This document shows, piece by piece, positions 1 to 8,098 of a stretch of 64,000 bases of DNA. The position numbers and the translations under genes are program-made. How positions within the stretch are numbered: the first letter of the stretch is position 1; every line of letters starts with the position of its first letter. The notes under the pieces are model-generated. The model saw only the letters and a list, made by a program, of their open reading frames with translations. It ran no database searches and was not told the DNA's origin. This DNA is from Vreelandella malpeensis (GTDB taxonomy: Bacteria > Pseudomonadota > Gammaproteobacteria > Pseudomonadales > Halomonadaceae): contig NZ_WHVL01000003.1 of the NCBI RefSeq assembly GCF_020622355.1, positions 310,001 to 374,000 on the forward strand. The letters are read 5' to 3'.

Positions 1-612
1 AACCGTTTTCAAAGCGTCGACGCGCTGCCCGACGGCGCGCGCATCGGCACCGCCAGCCTGCGCCGTGGTCTGCAACTGCGCGAACTGCGCCCGGATCTCG
101 AGATACTCAACCTGCGCGGCAACGTGCAGACTCGCCTGGCCAAGCTCGACGCCGACGAGTTCGACGCCATCATCCTCGCCACCTCCGGGCTCAAGCGCCT
201 GGGGCTTGGCGCGCGTATCGCCCAGGAGCTGCCCCCGGAGCTCTGCCTGCCCGCCTGCGGCCAGGGGGCGCTGGGCGTCGAGTGCCGGCTGCACGACCCG
301 GAGCTGATCAGCCTGCTCGCTCCGCTCGATCACGCCGATACCGCCACCCGCGTGCGCGCCGAGCGCGCCATGAACACGCGTCTGGAAGGCGGCTGCCAGG
401 TGCCGATCGCCGGCCACGCGGTGCTCGACAAGGCCAACGAGACGATCTGGCTGCGCGGTCTGGTCGGCAATCCCGAGGGGACCGAGGTGCTGCGCGCCGA
501 AGGGCGCGGCTCGATCCACGAGCCGGAGGCGCTGGGCATTCGCGTGGCCGAGGACCTGCTCGACCAGGGCGCCGGCGAGATTCTCGCCGAGGTGTACGGC
601 GACAACGTATGA
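1..612 (+). CDS. hemC: Porphobilinogen deaminase (hydroxymethylbilane synthase), 5'-truncated
   Basis: The reading frame is open from the first base, so the N-terminus lies outside the window; 203 residues of a roughly 310-residue enzyme remain. The protein polymerises four porphobilinogen units into hydroxymethylbilane in the cytoplasm. Visible family motifs are [11 protein letters not shown] and LRGNVQTRL near the left edge, and [13 protein letters not shown], whose cysteine carries the dipyrromethane cofactor. The stop is followed one base later by the hemD start, so the two genes are one operon. Identification is secure; only the truncation, caused by the window edge, limits it. Confidence 0.97.
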   Translation, partial: NRFQSVDALPDGARIGTASLRRGLQLRELRPDLEILNLRGNVQTRLAKLDADEFDAIILATSGLKRLGLGARIAQELPPELCLPACGQGALGVECRLHDPELISLLAPLDHADTATRVRAERAMNTRLEGGCQVPIAGHAVLDKANETIWLRGLVGNPEGTEVLRAEGRGSIHEPEALGIRVAEDLLDQGAGEILAEVYGDNV

Positions 613-613
613 G

Positions 614-1408
614 ATGCCCACGGTGAACCAGGCGCCGGTACTGATCGCCCGCCCCGGCGAGCGCGGCGAGACCCTGGCGGGCGCGCTGCGCGACAAGGGT
701 TTCGTGGTCGCGCGTCTCGATGTCATGACCCTCGAGGCGCTCGACGAGGACGCCGCGACGCGAGGCGTGTGGCTCGATCTCGACCACTACCCTAAGATAA
801 TCGTAGCCAGCCCCTTCGCGGCGCTCTGCCTGGGTGAGGCGATCGATCGCTACTGGCCGCAGCTGCCGGTGGGCATCGACTTCTACACCCTGGGGCGCGG
901 CACCGCCGAGGTGCTCGATCAGACGCTTGGCGTGCGTGCCCATACGCCGCCCCCCGGCGCCGGCGAGGAGTCGAGCGAAGCGCTGCTGTCATTGGCCTCG
1001 CTTGCGGACCTATCCCACCAGCGCGTGCTGCTGGTGGCCGGCGAAGGTGGTCGCGCCCTGCTCGGGGAGACGCTTGCCGAGCGTGGCGCCGAGGTGACCC
1101 GGGTCGAGGTCTACCGGCGGCGTTACCAGCCGCCGGAGGCCGAGTTGCAAAGGCAGCTGGCGGCTGGCAGTTTTCATGCATTGGTCGTGACCAGCGGCGA
1201 GCTGCTGCAATATCTGGCAAGATGGTGCCATGAAAAAGCGCTGAACCAACCATTAATCGTCTCCAGCCACCGCTTGGCCCTGCTGGCCGGCCGGCTGGGA
1301 TTTCGTGCCATCAAGGTGGCGTCGGGTGCATCGCCGGCCGCGCTGGCAGCGGCGTTGAACGAGTCCTGCAACGTACGGGGTGCCGATGTCGATGAAAGAA
1401 CTCAATAA
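614..1408 (+). CDS. hemD: Uroporphyrinogen-III synthase
   Basis: A 264-residue protein of normal HemD length. It closes and inverts ring D of hydroxymethylbilane to give uroporphyrinogen III, the branch point to heme, siroheme and cobalamin. HemD sequences diverge strongly; support comes from the N-terminal VLIARPGERGETLAGALRDKGF segment type, the mid-protein LLVAGEGGR, VEVYRRRY and the VVTSGE stretch, plus the position between hemC and hemX. The ATG begins one base after the hemC stop, implying translational coupling. Confidence 0.93.
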   Translation: MPTVNQAPVLIARPGERGETLAGALRDKGFVVARLDVMTLEALDEDAATRGVWLDLDHYPKIIVASPFAALCLGEAIDRYWPQLPVGIDFYTLGRGTAEVLDQTLGVRAHTPPPGAGEESSEALLSLASLADLSHQRVLLVAGEGGRALLGETLAERGAEVTRVEVYRRRYQPPEAELQRQLAAGSFHALVVTSGELLQYLARWCHEKALNQPLIVSSHRLALLAGRLGFRAIKVASGASPAALAAALNESCNVRGADVDERTQ

Positions 1409-1421
1409 GGGCTAGCGACAG

Positions 1422-2843
1422 ATGAGCAAAGAACCATTTGATCAGACCGGCGCCGACAAGTCGTCCGATGCCGCCTCTCAGGACCGCCCGGTGGAAAAGG
1501 CTTCGGGCAGCGATACCGCCAGCACCCCGTCGTCGGCGGACAGCCAGCGCGCTGCCGACGCCTACGTCGCCAAGAACAGCCGCTCGCGACGTCGCAACAA
1601 GGGGGGGAGCGGCGGCAGCACGCCCTCGACGCCGAACGCCTCTGCCAGCGCCGCCTCGACGAGTGATGCGCCCAAGGCCACGACGCCCGCCGCCACTGCC
1701 GCGCCCGCTCCGACGAGCTCCGTCAAGGGCACCGCAGAAACCAAGCCCGGCGCCGCCAAGCCCCCCGGCAGCCCGCCTCCCGCGTCGCCGCCTCCAGGCG
1801 GGCGCGGCGGCAAGGCCGGCACACTTGCCATCGTGCTGGTGCTGATCCTGGCGCTGGTGCTCGGCGTCGTCGCCTGGCAGCTCTGGCAGCGCCTTGAGAG
1901 CCAGCAGGCGCGCCTGGACGAGATCGCCCAGCAAACCGAGGCCAGCGCCACGCAGCAGAGCCTGAATGATCTCGAGTCACGCCTCGAGAGCGGCGAGACC
2001 GAGCGCAACGACACCCTCGAAAGCACCGTCAGCGAACTGCGCGGCGAGCTCGAAAGCGTGCAGTCGAACGTCGACGAGACCATCAACCAGGTGCTCGACC
2101 AGCTCTCGCAGGCCCAAGACACCGATGAGCGCGACTGGCTCCACGCCGAAGCCGCCTACCTCCTGCGCCTGGCCAACCAGCGCCTGCAGCTCGAAGGTGA
2201 TGTCGAGGGCGCCTCTGCTCTGCTGCGCACCGCCGACGCCCGCCTGGTCGACGCCGACAACCCGGCGCTGACGCCGGTACGCCGCGAGATCGCAAGCGAA
2301 CTGGCGGCGCTGGACGCCGTGCCGCGTGTCGACCGCACCGGCCTTTATCTTGCGCTCAACGCCCAGCAGGAGCGCGTGGCAGGCCTGCGTCTCTCCCAAG
2401 AGATCGAGGAGCGTGCCGTGACCTCCGGCATCGAGCAGCCGCCGAGCGGCTCCTTCGAGCGCCAGCTGGCGAAATTCGGCGCCGAGCTGCGTGATCTGGT
2501 GGTGATTCGCCACCACGACGAAGCCCTCGAGACCCTGGTGACACCGGAACAGGAGTCCTACCTGCGCCAGAGCCTGCGCCTGATTCTCGAGCAGGCGCAG
2601 CTCGCCCTGCTCAAGGAGGAGCAGCCGCTTTATGAGGCGAGCCTCGACAAGGCGCTGAGCCTGCTCGACGGCTACTACGATACCGAGCGCGAAGAGACCC
2701 AGAGCGTCATCGCGCGCCTTCAGGAGCTCAAGCAGAGCGACATCGAGCCGGAGCTTCCCGATATCAGCGGCTCGCAGCAGGCCATGGCCGACTTCATCGA
2801 CAACCGCTTCCAGGCGCGGCGCCAGAGCGGAGGTGAGCAATGA
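1422..2843 (+). CDS. hemX: HemX-like membrane-anchored protein of the hem operon
   Basis: A 473-residue protein. The first 125 residues are a low-complexity Ala/Pro/Ser/Thr-rich cytoplasmic segment. One hydrophobic helix follows at about residues 130-155 (GTLAIVLVLILALVLGVVAW). After it come a Gln/Glu-rich probable coiled coil at about 160-225 and a helical C-terminal domain. This is the architecture of proteins long labelled HemX or 'uroporphyrin-III C-methyltransferase'; no SAM-binding methyltransferase motif is visible, so the enzymatic name is doubtful. It starts 13 bases after hemD and overlaps hemY by 4 bases (ATGA). Exact role unknown; it may organise late heme enzymes at the membrane. 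Confidence 0.88.
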   Translation: MSKEPFDQTGADKSSDAASQDRPVEKASGSDTASTPSSADSQRAADAYVAKNSRSRRRNKGGSGGSTPSTPNASASAASTSDAPKATTPAATAAPAPTSSVKGTAETKPGAAKPPGSPPPASPPPGGRGGKAGTLAIVLVLILALVLGVVAWQLWQRLESQQARLDEIAQQTEASATQQSLNDLESRLESGETERNDTLESTVSELRGELESVQSNVDETINQVLDQLSQAQDTDERDWLHAEAAYLLRLANQRLQLEGDVEGASALLRTADARLVDADNPALTPVRREIASELAALDAVPRVDRTGLYLALNAQQERVAGLRLSQEIEERAVTSGIEQPPSGSFERQLAKFGAELRDLVVIRHHDEALETLVTPEQESYLRQSLRLILEQAQLALLKEEQPLYEASLDKALSLLDGYYDTEREETQSVIARLQELKQSDIEPELPDISGSQQAMADFIDNRFQARRQSGGEQ

Positions 2844-4099
2844 GAAAACTCCTTCTGCTGATCGTCGCCGGCCTTGCCGTAGGCGCTCTGTTCGGCCACC
2901 TGATGATGTCGGTGCCCGGCTACTGGCTGATCCGCGTCGGCGATACCTCGGTGCAGACCTCGTTCTGGTTCGGCTTGGTACTGCTGCTCGGCGCCTTCAT
3001 CGTGGTGCATTTCGCGCTGCGCCTGTTGGCTGGCATCATTCGCCCGGTCGGGCGGTTTCGCACCTGGAACGCCCGCGCGCGCAATCGTCGCGCCAGCAAG
3101 CGCACCGTGCGCGGGCTGGTGGCACTGACCGAGGGCCGCTTCAAGCGTGCCGAGCGTACCCTGGCGGGGGCGGCGGAGGATTCCAGCACGCCGATGGTCA
3201 ACCACCTCTCCGCCGCGCTCGCCGCTCACTACCAAGGCCATCACGAGCGCGCCCAGGAGCATCTCAATCAGGCACAGCTCACCACCGACGGTGCCGATAC
3301 CGCCGTGGGCCTGATGCAGGCGCAGCTGATGATTGACCGCCAGCAGCCGGAAGAGGCGCTGGCGATCCTCACCCGTCTCGACCAGAAGCTGCCCAACCAC
3401 CCGCAAGTGCTCAAGATGCTCAAGCAGGTGTACCTCAGCATCAGCGACTGGGAGGGGCTGCGCCATCTGGTGCCGCGCCTGGTGGCCAAGAAGTTGATCA
3501 CCCAGCAGGAGCGTGAGCAGCTCGAGTTCAAGGCCTACCGCGAGCTGATCGTGTTCGAAGCCGGCAATCCGGCCAACATCGAACGGGTACGCGGGCTGTG
3601 GGCGGACATGCCGGACTACCTGCGCGGCAATACCGAGCTGATCGTGCTCTACGTCGAGGCGTTGTTGCAGGCTGGCGAAGAAGCGCTCGCCGAGCGCCTC
3701 TTGAGCCAGTCGCTGGACAGCCACTGGGATGCGCGGCTGGTCAAGCGCTTCGGGCTTTTGGGCGTCGATGCCGCGCGCCAGCGCACTCGCGCCGAGAAGT
3801 GGTTGCAGGAGCGTCCCAACGATCCGGAGCTGCTGCTCGCTTGCGCACGGCTATCGCTGCGTACCGGCCAGTGGGAGAAGGCGCTCGAGTACTTCGAGGC
3901 GAGCCAGCGCCAGCGTCCGAGCGGCGAGGTGTGCGCCGAGCTTGCGCGCCTCTACGCAAGCCTTGGCGAGCATAACAAAAGCCAGCTCTACTATCGTCAA
4001 AGCGTGGAGATGATGGCGCAGTCGCTGCCGTCGCTCCCCCAACCCAGCGACGAACGCGACAGCGATGGCCCCGGCAAGGCCGGCAGAAAACGCCGCTGA
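2840..4099 (+). CDS. hemY: HemY-like membrane protein with TPR repeats
   Basis: A 419-residue inner-membrane protein. Two N-terminal hydrophobic segments (about residues 3-22 and 42-65) precede a helical, TPR-like region; pairs such as LARLYASLGEHNKSQLYYRQ near the C-terminus show the repeat. It belongs to the proteobacterial HemY family, which is associated with heme synthesis but is unrelated to the Bacillus protoporphyrinogen oxidase of the same name. Its start overlaps the hemX stop in an ATGA, and a strong terminator follows, so it is the last gene of hemCDXY. Molecular function unproven. Confidence 0.9.
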   Translation: MRKLLLLIVAGLAVGALFGHLMMSVPGYWLIRVGDTSVQTSFWFGLVLLLGAFIVVHFALRLLAGIIRPVGRFRTWNARARNRRASKRTVRGLVALTEGRFKRAERTLAGAAEDSSTPMVNHLSAALAAHYQGHHERAQEHLNQAQLTTDGADTAVGLMQAQLMIDRQQPEEALAILTRLDQKLPNHPQVLKMLKQVYLSISDWEGLRHLVPRLVAKKLITQQEREQLEFKAYRELIVFEAGNPANIERVRGLWADMPDYLRGNTELIVLYVEALLQAGEEALAERLLSQSLDSHWDARLVKRFGLLGVDAARQRTRAEKWLQERPNDPELLLACARLSLRTGQWEKALEYFEASQRQRPSGEVCAELARLYASLGEHNKSQLYYRQSVEMMAQSLPSLPQPSDERDSDGPGKAGRKRR

Positions 4100-4120
4100 C
4101 AACAGCGTCGCAACGATGAA

Positions 4121-4147
4121 AGGGTGCCCTCTCGGGCACCCTTTTTT
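4121..4147 (+). terminator. Rho-independent terminator of hemCDXY
   Basis: A 9-bp perfect stem (AGGGTGCCC / GGGCACCCT) with a 4-base loop is followed by TTTTT, 21 bases after the hemY stop. Confidence 0.9.
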
Positions 4148-4447
4148 CATGGGCACCTGATCGACGCCCTCGGCTGGCTGTCTGATAAGGCCTATCTGCT
4201 CGCACCCAATCTTCCCGGCCAACCTTATACGCCTTTTCTTGAGGTTGATGGCGCGCTACGCCTTGTCTCTATGAACCGTCAAGATAGATAGCATGAAAAA
4301 TATACAAAATAAGCGAACGGTCTAGTCGATTTTAAGCGCTTTTTATTCTATTTTTTCAATACTACTATAGTCGCATGTTCTCGAGCGGGCACCGCGAAAA
4401 GAACCTTATAACCATATGAAAATACTCAAATGTAAAGGTACGCCACC
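4148..4447. other. 300-bp intergenic stretch: GC-rich left part, AT-rich right part
   Basis: The left 140 bases have coding-like texture (see the separate entry at 4154-4291). The right part (about 4290-4440) is AT-rich, contains TACTATAGT at about 4370 as a possible -10 element, and probably holds the promoter of the small exported protein at 4448. No confident -35 element was found. Confidence 0.4.
4154..4291 (+). pseudogene. Possible 3' remnant of a decayed gene
   Basis: Between the hemY terminator and the next gene there is a stop-terminated open frame of 45 sense codons with no start codon near its left end. It reads like the C-terminus of a normal soluble protein (YLLAPNLPGQPYTPFLEVDG within it). 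Its third positions are less GC-rich than those of the neighbours. No family was recognised. It may be a gene fragment left by a deletion, or an accidental open frame. Confidence 0.25.
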
Positions 4448-4762
4448 ATGAAAAAATTGACCGCTACTGCTGCCATCGCTCTTGCTCTCGTTTCCGGCTC
4501 CGCTTTCGCCGAGCGCGGCTCTGCCGAACTCAACGCCATCAGCCAGCCGAGCTCCACGATCGCGCACCAGAGCACCGGCACTCAGGCCTCCGTCGAGCAG
4601 GTCATCGCGCGCAACAGCGCCTCCGGTGAGCAGATCACTCCCGCTCACTCTCATGTCAAGCGCGACCACGCTCAGAGCGATCGCAAGGCCTCGCTGAGCC
4701 AGCTGACCGCCAAGAACGGTGCCACCGGCGAACAGACCTCCAACGCTGACGCCCAAGGCTGA
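4448..4762 (+). CDS. Small exported protein with a duplicated motif, function unknown
   Basis: A 104-residue protein with a typical Sec signal peptide (MKKLTATAAIALALVSGSAFA, cleavage after AFA predicted at residues 21/22). The mature part is polar and contains an imperfect repeat of about 18 residues: QASVEQVIARNSASGEQI at about 54-71 and KASLSQLTAKNGATGEQT at about 81-98. A weaker third copy may exist just after the signal peptide. AAAGG lies 9 bases before the ATG. It is a monocistronic unit between two terminators. Family not recognised; a periplasmic role is inferred only from the signal peptide. Confidence 0.75.
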   Translation: MKKLTATAAIALALVSGSAFAERGSAELNAISQPSSTIAHQSTGTQASVEQVIARNSASGEQITPAHSHVKRDHAQSDRKASLSQLTAKNGATGEQTSNADAQG

Positions 4763-4804
4763 TCGTGATACGCCCCACTGCGATGGGGCGCTGGAACGCC
4801 AATG

Positions 4805-4836
4805 AAAAAGGGGTACCCGACCGGGTACCCCTTTTT
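4805..4836. terminator. Bidirectional terminator
   Basis: The stem GGGGTACCC / GGGTACCCC has a 4-base loop, is preceded by AAAAA and followed by TTTTT. It can end both the small exported gene (+) and the convergent mscL (-). Confidence 0.92.
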
Positions 4837-4850
4837 CGTGGCTGGTCGGG

Positions 4851-5360
4851 TCATACCGACGAGGTGGGTGAAGCCGTACTCGCAGCCGGAGCGGGTTCCA
4901 CAGGCTCGATCACCGAGGTGCAGTGCCCGCAGCGGGTGGCCTTGATCGGCACGGCCATCAGGCAGTGCGGGCAGGGTTTCTCGACGGGGCTCTTGGGCGC
5001 GACCACCTCCTCGCGCTTGAGCCGGTTGATGCTGCGCACCAGCATGAACACCACGAAGGCGACGATGGTGAAGCTGATCACGGCGTTCAGGAACAGGCCG
5101 ATATTGAGCGTTACCGCCCCCGCCGCCTGGGCGGCGCCCAGGGTCAGATAAGGGCCGGCCACCGCGCCTTCGCGCAACACAATGAAAAAGTTGGAGAAAT
5201 CGATACCGCCCACCAGCAGGCCGATCACCGGGTTCATGACGTCCTTCACCATGCTCTGCACGATCAGCGTGAAGGCCCCACCGATGATGATCCCCACCGC
5301 CATGTCGATCACATTGCCCTTGACGGCAAACTCGCGAAACTCCTTGATAAATTTCGACAT
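4851..5360 (-). CDS. mscL: Large-conductance mechanosensitive channel with C-terminal zinc-ribbon-like tail
   Basis: A 169-residue inner-membrane channel that opens under extreme tension to release solutes during hypo-osmotic shock. It begins [22 protein letters not shown]1 is at about residues 15-43 ([20 protein letters not shown]) and TM2 at about 70-100. The start at 5360 is preferred to an in-frame ATG 15 bases upstream because GGAAGG lies just before it. MscL is usually about 130-140 residues long; here it is extended by PCPHC and RCGHC, two CxxC pairs about 10 residues apart (about 125-142), then an Ala/Pro/Ser tail. The extra module could bind zinc. Confidence 0.95.
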   Translation of the reverse strand: MSKFIKEFREFAVKGNVIDMAVGIIIGGAFTLIVQSMVKDVMNPVIGLLVGGIDFSNFFIVLREGAVAGPYLTLGAAQAAGAVTLNIGLFLNAVISFTIVAFVVFMLVRSINRLKREEVVAPKSPVEKPCPHCLMAVPIKATRCGHCTSVIEPVEPAPAASTASPTSSV

Positions 5361-5703
5361 CTCACCTTCCCTCATAGAAATGGTTTATTAGCATATAACG
5401 TTTTAAGCTTAATACCAGTCTTGTCAAAGACTTACCAAAGCAACTTGGGGCGTTCAAAAAACATTTTCTTTCTCTCGCCAACGGGAGAAAACCTCATTGA
5501 AGCAACCCCAAGGCGACCTCGAGTGTCTCAATAACGACACGACGTGCATTACGCTCGAGTTTGCTTTGTCAGTATAAGTGGCATTCGTGCCAATATGCAG
5601 AAAGGCAGCGAGCAGCTCAGGCAGGGATTACAACAACACGCCAGCGACAGACGAAAACTACAAGAAGAATACCCATGACGTTCAGGTGATAGAGGTACAG
5701 GCC
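5361..5703. promoter_or_regulatory. Divergent control region between mscL and gbdR
   Basis: This 343-bp AT-richer stretch must hold the promoters of mscL (-) and gbdR (+). A TATAAG at 5573-5578 is a possible -10 for gbdR but no good -35 accompanies it. Immediately after it is a short hairpin TGGCA-TTCG-TGCCA (5579-5592). An in-frame codon upstream of gbdR at 5578 lacks a ribosome binding site, so this part is treated as leader. Confidence 0.45.
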
Positions 5704-6843
5704 ATGACACCCGATCAAGCAACACCCAGCGCGACCACCTCGCGCTCCAGCGCTCCGCAGACCCTCGGTTTTCTTCTGTTGGACAACTTCACCCTGATTT
5801 CCCTTGCCTCGGCAATTGAACCTTTGCGCATGGCCAATCAGCTGGCCGGCCGCGAGCTCTACCGTTGGTACACGCTGACCCAGGACGGCTCGCCGGTGCG
5901 CGCCAGCGACGGGCTCAACGTGACGCCGGACGCTGCCATGCAGGCGCCGCTCGCGCTCGACTGGGTGATCGTCTGCGGCGGCGTCGCCCCGCAGCACAGC
6001 GTCAGCCGCGAGCACATCCACTGGCTGCAGTCCCAGTCGCGCCAGCTGCGCCACCTGGGCGCCATCTGTACCGGCAGCTGGGCGCTGGCCAAGGCGGGGC
6101 TTCTGGATCACTACGAGACCAGCATCCACTGGGAGTGTCTGGCCTCGGTTCAGGAAGCCTTCCCGAAAATCGTGCTCACCACCAAGCTCTTCTCCATCGA
6201 CCGCGACCGTTTCACCGCCTCCGGCGGCACCGCGCCGCTCGACATGATGCTCAACCTGATCGCCCACGACCACGGCAAGGCGCTGTCGGCAGGCATTTCC
6301 GAGATGTTCATCTACGAGCACATGCGCAACGAACAAGACCAGCAGCGCGTGCCGCTCAAGCACGTGCTGGGCACTACCCAGCCCAAGCTTCTGGATATCG
6401 TCGCGCTGATGGAGTCCAACCTCGAGGAGCCTTTGGAGCTCAACGAGCTGGCAAGCTACGTGGACGTCTCCAGGCGCCAGCTCGAGCGGCTCTTCCAACG
6501 CTACCTGCACTGCTCGCCGTCGCGCTACTACCTGAAACTGCGCCTTGTGCGGGCGCGTCAGCTGTTGAAGCAGACCTCGCTCTCGATCATAGAGATCGCC
6601 TCGATCTGCGGCTTCGTCTCCACCCCGCACTTCTCCAAGTGCTACCGCGAGTGCTTCGGCATCCCCCCGCGCGACGAGCGCATGGGCTGCCAGTCGCGCC
6701 AGGCGCCGAAGATCTCGTCTTCGACCCTGATCAAGCACTGGGGCATGGAGCCTGCCAGCGGCGAGCCCGCCTCGAGCGCGCTGCAGGCCCTGGCCTACGC
6801 CCAGGGCGAGCCGACCTTCGCCAGCGTCCCGTTGATCAACTGA
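5704..6843 (+). CDS. gbdR: GbdR-type AraC/GlxA-family activator of glycine betaine catabolism
   Basis: A 379-residue regulator with two domains. An N-terminal DJ-1/PfpI-like (GATase1-like) domain covers about residues 20-195 (LGFLLLDNFTLISLASAIEPLRMANQL; AICTGSWALAKAGLL). A C-terminal AraC helix-turn-helix region covers about 225-325 (ELASYVDVSRRQLERLFQRY; SIIEIASICGFVSTPHFSKCYR). It strongly resembles Pseudomonas GbdR, which senses betaine/dimethylglycine and activates gbc, dgc and sox genes. The start is placed at the ATG with GAGG 8 bases upstream, giving GbdR-like length. Position at the head of the betaine island supports the assignment. Confidence 0.93.
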   Translation: MTPDQATPSATTSRSSAPQTLGFLLLDNFTLISLASAIEPLRMANQLAGRELYRWYTLTQDGSPVRASDGLNVTPDAAMQAPLALDWVIVCGGVAPQHSVSREHIHWLQSQSRQLRHLGAICTGSWALAKAGLLDHYETSIHWECLASVQEAFPKIVLTTKLFSIDRDRFTASGGTAPLDMMLNLIAHDHGKALSAGISEMFIYEHMRNEQDQQRVPLKHVLGTTQPKLLDIVALMESNLEEPLELNELASYVDVSRRQLERLFQRYLHCSPSRYYLKLRLVRARQLLKQTSLSIIEIASICGFVSTPHFSKCYRECFGIPPRDERMGCQSRQAPKISSSTLIKHWGMEPASGEPASSALQALAYAQGEPTFASVPLIN

Positions 6844-6857
6844 GCGTTGCCTCATCC

Positions 6858-6883
6858 AAGAAGCCGCCTGCGGGCGGCTTCTT
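6858..6883 (+). terminator. Hairpin terminator after gbdR
   Basis: An 11-bp perfect stem (AAGAAGCCGCC / GGCGGCTTCTT) with loop TGCG lies 15 bases after the gbdR stop. The T-run is short (CTTCTTG), so termination may be partial. Confidence 0.75.
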
Positions 6884-7055
6884 GCGTTGTGGCCGCAGCC
6901 TTTTGCCTTGTCACGCCTGGCGCGGCGCGTCGCCACTGCCGGACGTCGACGGGTCGCCACGATGACGTTTTTGGAATTTCCGCCGTCGTTTCCAAGCGCA
7001 GAGCGGGGCCATCGCGGCGGTATGCTCCACCCTATGAACAATTATGGAGCCCCCT

Positions 7056-8033
7056 ATGAGTCCTTCTGAACTGCATCAAGACGCCATCGTCATCGACGGC
7101 CTGATCATCGCCAAGTGGAACCGCGAGCTTCTCGAGGACATGCGCCGCGGGGGCTTGACCGCAGCCAACTGCACCGTCTCGGTGTGGGAAGGGTTCAAGG
7201 CCACCGTCGACAACATCGTCGCCTCCAACCAGCTGATGGCCGAGTGCAGCGACCTGGTGCGCCCGGTGCGCACCACGGCCGACATCACCCGCGCCAAGGA
7301 AGAGGGCAAGACCGGCATCATCTTCGGCTTCCAGAACGCCCACGCCTTCGAAGACCAGATCGGCTACGTCGAGATCTTCAAGCAGCTCGGCGTGGGCATC
7401 GTGCAGATGTGCTACAACACCCAGAACCTGGTCGGCACCGGCTGTTACGAGCGCGATGGCGGTCTTTCCGGCTTCGGGCGCGAGATCGTCGCCGAGATGA
7501 ACCGGGTGGGGATGCTGTGTGACCTCTCCCACGTCGGCGCCAAGACCTCCGAGGAGGTCATCCTCGAGTCCAAAAAGCCGGTGTGCTACTCCCACTGCCT
7601 GCCGTCGGGGCTCAAGGAGCACCCGCGCAACAAGTCCGACAAGGAGCTCAAGTTCATCGCCGACCACGGCGGCTTTGTCGGCGTGACCATGTTCACCCCG
7701 TTTCTCAAGAAAGGGGTCGACTCCACCATCGACGACTACGTCGAGGCCATCGAGTACATCATGAACATCGTCGGCGAGGATGCCATCGGCATTGGCACCG
7801 ACTTCACTCAGGGCCACGACCAGAACTTCTTCGAGTGGCTGACCCACGACAAGGGCTACGCCCGCCGTCTGACCAACTTCGGCAAGATCATCAACCCCGA
7901 AGGCATCCGCACCATCGGCGAGTTCCCCAACCTGACCGAGGCGCTGCTGCGGCGCGGCATGAGCGAGCAGCAGGTCAGAAAGATCATGGGCGAGAACTGG
8001 GTGCGCACCCTGAAGGATGTCTGGGGCGAATGA
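7056..8033 (+). CDS. Membrane-dipeptidase-family protein of the betaine (dgc) operon, metal site altered
   Basis: A 325-residue protein of the renal/membrane dipeptidase (M19) fold, like the gene that precedes dgcA in Pseudomonas aeruginosa. The start ATG follows GGAG by 6 bases. Canonical enzymes bind two metals through HxD near the N-terminus, a bridging Glu and two later His. Here the N-terminal motif reads IDGLIIAKWN (no HxD) and the bridging-Glu region reads GFQNAH (Gln). The later histidines CDLSHVG and CYSHC and the GIGTDF aspartate remain. Dipeptide hydrolysis is therefore doubtful; the true substrate within betaine or dimethylglycine catabolism is unknown. First gene of the dipeptidase-dgc-etf operon. 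Confidence 0.88.
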   Translation: MSPSELHQDAIVIDGLIIAKWNRELLEDMRRGGLTAANCTVSVWEGFKATVDNIVASNQLMAECSDLVRPVRTTADITRAKEEGKTGIIFGFQNAHAFEDQIGYVEIFKQLGVGIVQMCYNTQNLVGTGCYERDGGLSGFGREIVAEMNRVGMLCDLSHVGAKTSEEVILESKKPVCYSHCLPSGLKEHPRNKSDKELKFIADHGGFVGVTMFTPFLKKGVDSTIDDYVEAIEYIMNIVGEDAIGIGTDFTQGHDQNFFEWLTHDKGYARRLTNFGKIINPEGIRTIGEFPNLTEALLRRGMSEQQVRKIMGENWVRTLKDVWGE

Positions 8034-8098
8034 ATGACGCTCGCCCCGGCCCCGTGGGCGAACACGCGAGAACAACGATAAGTGGAAGGAATGAAACC

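Noticed and set aside
1422-2843. HemX as a true uroporphyrinogen methyltransferase
   Set aside because: The SAM-binding motifs of SUMT enzymes are absent; the name persists from old annotation.
5578-5703. N-terminal extension of gbdR
   Set aside because: No ribosome binding site, poor similarity to GbdR proteins, and it would cover the promoter region.
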